From Planctomycetota bacterium (GTDB lineage Bacteria > Planctomycetota > Phycisphaerae > WQYP01): a stretch of DNA of 8,588 nt. The DNA is taken from positions 1 to 8,588 of the forward strand of contig JAJZNY010000094.1 of NCBI GenBank assembly GCA_021852245.1, given 5' to 3'. Positions 6,172 through 8,588 of this stretch are shown piece by piece. Within the stretch, counting starts at the first letter, position 1, and each line of letters opens with the position of its first letter. A model generated the notes under the pieces. That model was not told the origin of the DNA and did not search any database. It saw nothing but the letters and a program-made list of their open reading frames with translations. The position numbers and the translations under genes are program-made.

Positions 6172-7107
6172 TCAGACCAAATGTTTCCCAAGGAACCGAA
6201 CGATCAGACCTGCGACCTCATCATTCTGTTCGTCGAGCGCGAAATGCCCGGCGTCGAGCAGGTGAAGCTCTGCCTGTGGAAGATCGCGCCTGAACGCCTC
6301 CGCACCCGCTGCGATGAATGACGGATCGTTGGCACCCCAGACGATCAAGGTTGGCGGCTGCTTGGCACGCAGCCAGCGCTGCCAAGCCGGGTAGGATTCG
6401 ACATTGGTGCGATAATCATAAAGCAGCGCCGATTGAATCTCGCGCTGACCGGATTTTGACAGATGCGCGAATTCATCGGTCCAGTCATCAGGGTTGTAAC
6501 GCTCCGGATGGCGTGTGCCGGCGATGTGCCGCTGCTTCGTCCCCTCGAACGAAAGAAAGGCGTCGACCACTTCGGGATGGGCTTGCGGTTCGGCCCAGAA
6601 CTCGGCGATTTTTGCCCATTTCGGGCCAAGCCCCTCGGCATAGGCATTGCCGTTCTGCGTAATCAGCGCCCGTAACCGCTCGGGCCGGGCCAGCATCATG
6701 CGGAATCCCACCGGCGCGCCGTAGTCGTGGATGTAAAGGGCGTAGCGATCGATGCCCAGCATATCCAAAAGTCGGCCCATCGTCGCAGCAAGCTGATCGA
6801 AGCTGTACCGATAGGCCGCGGGCGAAGGCGCATCGCTCTGCCCCAAACCCGGATAGTCTGGCGCAATGATGTGATAGTAAGGCGCCAAGAGCGGGATCAA
6901 TGCCTGAAACTGGCGTGATGAGGTTGGAAAGCCGTGCAGCAGGACCAGGGTAGGCGCATCCCTCGGTCCGGCCTCGCGGTAGAAGATTCCAACCCCATCA
7001 ACTTCAGCGCGGTGATAGGTGGTCGTCGCGCTGGTGGACGGTAGTGGTACTCCGACCGATACTCCGGCTGCGGTGCTTAGGGTCTCATTATGGGGGTGTT
7101 TTTCCAT
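6172..7107 (-). CDS. Alpha/beta-fold hydrolase, haloalkane dehalogenase/epoxide hydrolase type
   Basis: The 311-residue enzyme has an alpha/beta hydrolase core from about residue 36. Visible landmarks are HGFP (58-61, oxyanion region), the turn DYPGLGQSD (84-92), the nucleophile elbow HDYGAPVG with Asp128, the catalytic acid Asp261 in VWGANDP, and the catalytic base His288 in DAGHF. An aspartate nucleophile, rather than serine, points to dehalogenase or epoxide-hydrolase chemistry through an alkyl-enzyme ester. The exact substrate is open. Residues 1-30 form a low-complexity extension (rich in S, T, V) without a clear signal peptide. The ATG at 7107 is chosen because AAGGAG lies seven bases upstream; the same frame is open a further 32 codons, but those precede this strong ribosome site. 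It is transcribed divergently from the regulator at 7568. It might be controlled by that regulator, but the sequence does not show this. Confidence 0.92.
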   Translation of the reverse strand: MEKHPHNETLSTAAGVSVGVPLPSTSATTTYHRAEVDGVGIFYREAGPRDAPTLVLLHGFPTSSRQFQALIPLLAPYYHIIAPDYPGLGQSDAPSPAAYRYSFDQLAATMGRLLDMLGIDRYALYIHDYGAPVGFRMMLARPERLRALITQNGNAYAEGLGPKWAKIAEFWAEPQAHPEVVDAFLSFEGTKQRHIAGTRHPERYNPDDWTDEFAHLSKSGQREIQSALLYDYRTNVESYPAWQRWLRAKQPPTLIVWGANDPSFIAAGAEAFRRDLPQAELHLLDAGHFALDEQNDEVAGLIVRFLGKHLV

Positions 7108-7109
7108 GG

Positions 7110-7334
7110 TTATTCTCCTTGTCCGGTCGGCTTGAAGATGGCATCGTGAGTCGTCCGGAACTGCCGATGCCTCACCCATGCTATAAAACAGATGGCCCAA
7201 CAATGTTCGGCACCTCGCAGGGCCACATCAGGCGTGAAATCGTCAACCGCACGGCCATTGAATCTGTCAGGCTCACAATGAACTTGATGCAGAGGCAGAT
7301 TGTACGCACCGGAAAAAAGCGAATCCATCCCCAT
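7110..7334 (-). CDS. Possible 74-residue small protein ahead of the hydrolase, unrecognised
   Basis: I do not recognise this ORF. It opens MGMDSLFSGAYNLPL and ends PTGQGE. In its favour, the ATG at 7334 has GGAG six bases upstream, and its TAA stop (7112-7110) falls between the hydrolase Shine-Dalgarno and the hydrolase ATG, two bases before it. That is the geometry of translational coupling. Against it, the antisense strand is also open here, there is no known domain, and the product has a mixed, rather cysteine-, histidine- and tryptophan-containing composition with no membrane helix. It may be a leader peptide, a real small protein, or the remnant of a degraded gene. An in-frame ATG two codons in (7328) is an alternative start. 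Confidence 0.3.
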   Translation of the reverse strand: MGMDSLFSGAYNLPLHQVHCEPDRFNGRAVDDFTPDVALRGAEHCWAICFIAWVRHRQFRTTHDAIFKPTGQGE

Positions 7335-7567
7335 GACGAACTCCGGTTTAAGAGTTTATTGTTCCACGAAGCCCGCCTCAGGGTGCGGCCAGATGAATGA
7401 AAGGATCGAGGTAACGTGGACGCACTTACCCGATAAGCGTATCGACGCGGCCTCCGTCATGCCTCGCTCCGGATATCGATTTGAAATTTGCGGGATCGTG
7501 GAAATAAAGTCGATTTCACGGCACAATACTGGTTCGTAGTACCGCTGTTGTTCGGATTAGAGTTGCC
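7335..7567. other. Divergent intergenic region upstream of the regulator
   Basis: Together with 7108-7334 this makes up the 460 bases between the hydrolase and the regulator. No well-supported gene is seen on the plus strand. A short open frame ending at 7539 lacks family features. The region carries a weak promoter candidate for the regulator (7481-7510). I saw no long inverted repeat that would stand out as an operator. Confidence 0.45.
7481..7510 (+). promoter_or_regulatory. Weak sigma-70-like promoter candidate for the regulator
   Basis: TTGAAA (7481-7486) and TAAAGT (7505-7510) are separated by 18 bases and lie about 57 bases before the regulator ATG. The match is 4 of 6 for both boxes. 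In an AT-poor genome this is suggestive but not decisive. Confidence 0.3.
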
Positions 7568-8125
7568 ATGACTGATTCACCGGATAAATCCCTGAAAGAC
7601 TCACTTGAAGCCCCGCGCATGGAATTCATCGATCTGTGGGGACAGATGGCCCAACACTGGGGTATCAACCGCACCATGGCCAAGGTGCATGCACTCCTGA
7701 TGGTCGCCCCAAGACCCCTGACCGCCGAAGATATCATGGAAAGCCTGCAGATTTCCCGCGGCAATGCCAGTATGAACCTGCGCGAACTGATCAACTGGGG
7801 CATCGTCAGAAGAACCAGCATTGCCGGCGACCGGCGCGATTTTTTCACCTCTGAATCGGATGTCTGGGTGATGTTTCAAAATATTATGCGTGAGCGCAAA
7901 CGCAGAGAACTGGACCCTCTTCTCGACCGTATCGGCAAGTGTATCGATTCCGCCGGCAAGAAGCCGAGCAATCCGGAAGACGCCGATGCCCATGCCGCGT
8001 ATGTGCGAAAAATGACCGAACTGCTGCAGTTTTTTACGGTGTTTCATAAAATCCTTGGTAAGGCGATTGATCAGCAGCCATCATTTTTATCCCGCCTGAC
8101 CAAAATGGTGGATAAAATGATCTGA
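7568..8125 (+). CDS. GbsR/MarR-like winged-helix transcriptional regulator
   Basis: This 185-residue cytoplasmic DNA-binding protein resembles the GbsR-type branch of the MarR superfamily (COG1510-like). The winged helix-turn-helix spans about 38-93: LTAEDIMESL (51-60) as the positioning helix, ISRGNASMNLRELINWG (62-78) as the recognition helix, and IVRRTSIAGDRRDFF (79-93) as the beta wing. A long helical C-terminal part (about 100-170, charged then hydrophobic) would serve dimerisation and possibly ligand sensing. The ATG at 7568 has only a weak AGAG ribosome site five bases upstream. The gene ends in tandem stops TGA TAA. It reads in the same direction as argC, 62 bases downstream, and divergently from the hydrolase. 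Characterised GbsR members respond to osmolyte precursors such as choline; nothing here shows the ligand. Confidence 0.85.
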   Translation: MTDSPDKSLKDSLEAPRMEFIDLWGQMAQHWGINRTMAKVHALLMVAPRPLTAEDIMESLQISRGNASMNLRELINWGIVRRTSIAGDRRDFFTSESDVWVMFQNIMRERKRRELDPLLDRIGKCIDSAGKKPSNPEDADAHAAYVRKMTELLQFFTVFHKILGKAIDQQPSFLSRLTKMVDKMI

Positions 8126-8145
8126 TAACCGCCTGATGTGCGGGG

Positions 8146-8161
8146 AATGTCGCGCGACATT
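8146..8161. promoter_or_regulatory. Perfect 16-bp palindrome between the regulator and argC
   Basis: AATGTCGCGCGACATT is fully self-complementary. Beyond one mismatched base on each side, the outer bases (GG at 8143-8144 and CC at 8163-8164) pair again. It lies 26 bases before the argC ATG and 20 bases after the regulator stop. Size and symmetry fit an operator for a dimeric repressor, such as the adjacent winged-helix protein. No T-tract follows, so a terminator is less likely. There is no second copy in the window that I can see. Confidence 0.5.
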
Positions 8162-8187
8162 GCCTATTGATTCTTCATGAGGGACCC

Positions 8188-8588
8188 ATGTCCAGTCCTG
8201 TACGTGTCGCTATTGTCGGAGCAACCGGCTACACATCGCTGGAATTACTGCGGTGGTTGCTGAGGCACCCCCTGGTCAGGGTGACCGTGCTTTCAAGTCG
8301 TAAGCCGGAACAGCCGATCAGCGAGATATTTCCCGAATTACTCGGCCGGATTGACCTGCCGATTGAACCGTTTGACTCTCGGGTTATTGCGCAAAAAGCG
8401 GATGTCGCCTTTCTGTGCGTGCCGCACGCATCGGCCATGCAGTATGCACCAGAATTGCTTACTGCGGGCGTTCGCGTTATCGATCTCTCGGCCGATTACC
8501 GCCTCAAAGATGCCGGGCTTTACGAAAAATGGTACAAGCACACCCATACGGATGTGCAGAATCTGGAGCACGCAGTCTACGGCCTGCC
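8188..8588 (+). CDS. argC: N-acetyl-gamma-glutamyl-phosphate reductase, N-terminal part (cut by window end)
   Basis: ArgC reduces N-acetyl-glutamyl phosphate to the semialdehyde with NADPH in cytoplasmic arginine biosynthesis. The visible 133 codons carry the Rossmann nucleotide-binding start VRVAIVGATGYTSLELLRWLL (residues 5-25), with serine where many family members have the next glycine. There follow FLCVPHASAM (about 74-83), VIDLSADYRL (95-104) and AVYGL at the window edge, all characteristic of ArgC. The active-site cysteine lies beyond the end. The ATG at 8188 is preceded by GAGGGA with a three-base gap (GAGG with five), a good ribosome site. The preceding 62 bases hold a perfect palindrome. 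Co-transcription with the regulator upstream is possible. Family assignment is secure; the 3' two-thirds are missing only because the window ends. Confidence 0.95.
   Translation, partial: MSSPVRVAIVGATGYTSLELLRWLLRHPLVRVTVLSSRKPEQPISEIFPELLGRIDLPIEPFDSRVIAQKADVAFLCVPHASAMQYAPELLTAGVRVIDLSADYRLKDAGLYEKWYKHTHTDVQNLEHAVYGL

Noticed and set aside
5685..6191. 168-codon minus-strand open frame in the repeat-rich gap
   Set aside because: Its 'protein' is a translation of the dispersed repeats (the palindrome and the CTGCG array), and it overlaps the hydrolase end.
7140..7171. GGCATCG/CGATGCC inverted repeat in the hydrolase leader
   Set aside because: A 7-bp stem with an 18-base spacer is within chance for this much sequence, and it lies inside the possible small ORF.
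7300..7539. 79-codon plus-strand frame ahead of the regulator
   Set aside because: No family features and no good ribosome site. It overlaps the better-supported minus-strand small ORF. Kept only as a remark.
7601..8047. 148-codon minus-strand frame inside the regulator gene
   Set aside because: Antisense shadow of a clear winged-helix protein.
1..8588. CRISPR array, tRNA or rRNA genes, or a transposase
   Set aside because: I saw no regularly spaced direct repeats of CRISPR type, no tRNA-like cloverleaf, and no transposase motifs. The repeats present are palindromic and dispersed.

Overview
The window looks like chromosomal DNA from a GC-rich Gram-negative bacterium. A planctomycete or another PVC-group member is my best guess. 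The guess rests on the wording of the RHS core (LGRWMEQDP, then INGANTYQFV), on dispersed palindromic repeats between genes, and on a GbsR/MarR-like regulator next to argC. It is an inference from pattern memory, not a database result. Both ends of the window cut through genes.

Layout. (1) Positions 1-2753, minus strand: a peptide-type ABC importer operon read right to left. It runs oppA-like substrate-binding protein, oppB-like permease, then the first 41 codons of an amidohydrolase-like protein that leaves the window. No oppC lies next to oppB. (2) 2754-3153: a 400-base gene-free stretch holding three GC-rich hairpins and copy A of a dispersed palindromic repeat. (3) 3154-5635, plus strand: an orphan RHS C-terminal 'tip' gene (269 aa: RHS core end plus a glycine-rich tail), followed 25 bases later by an exported protein built almost wholly of about eleven Sel1-like repeats (548 aa). 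(4) 5636-6171: a gene-free stretch between convergent genes, with a strong hairpin at the Sel1 stop codon, a snap-back array of CGCGGA and CTGCG motifs, and copy B of the dispersed repeat in inverted orientation. (5) 6172-7107, minus: an alpha/beta hydrolase of the haloalkane dehalogenase/epoxide hydrolase type, possibly preceded by a 74-codon small ORF. (6) 7568-8125, plus: a GbsR/MarR-like regulator. (7) 8188-8588, plus: the 5' part of argC (arginine biosynthesis), separated from the regulator by 62 bases that contain a perfect 16-bp palindrome.

Most worth following up is the RHS-tip/Sel1 pair. It resembles a displaced polymorphic-toxin tip with a partner protein, and it sits between two inverted copies of a roughly 78-bp repeat. 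The repeat's hairpin stem shows one compensatory base-pair change between copies (C-G against T-A), so the folded shape appears to be under selection. This could be a mobile or shuffled cassette, or simply two members of a scattered REP-like family that happen to flank it. The other genes are ordinary housekeeping or accessory metabolism.
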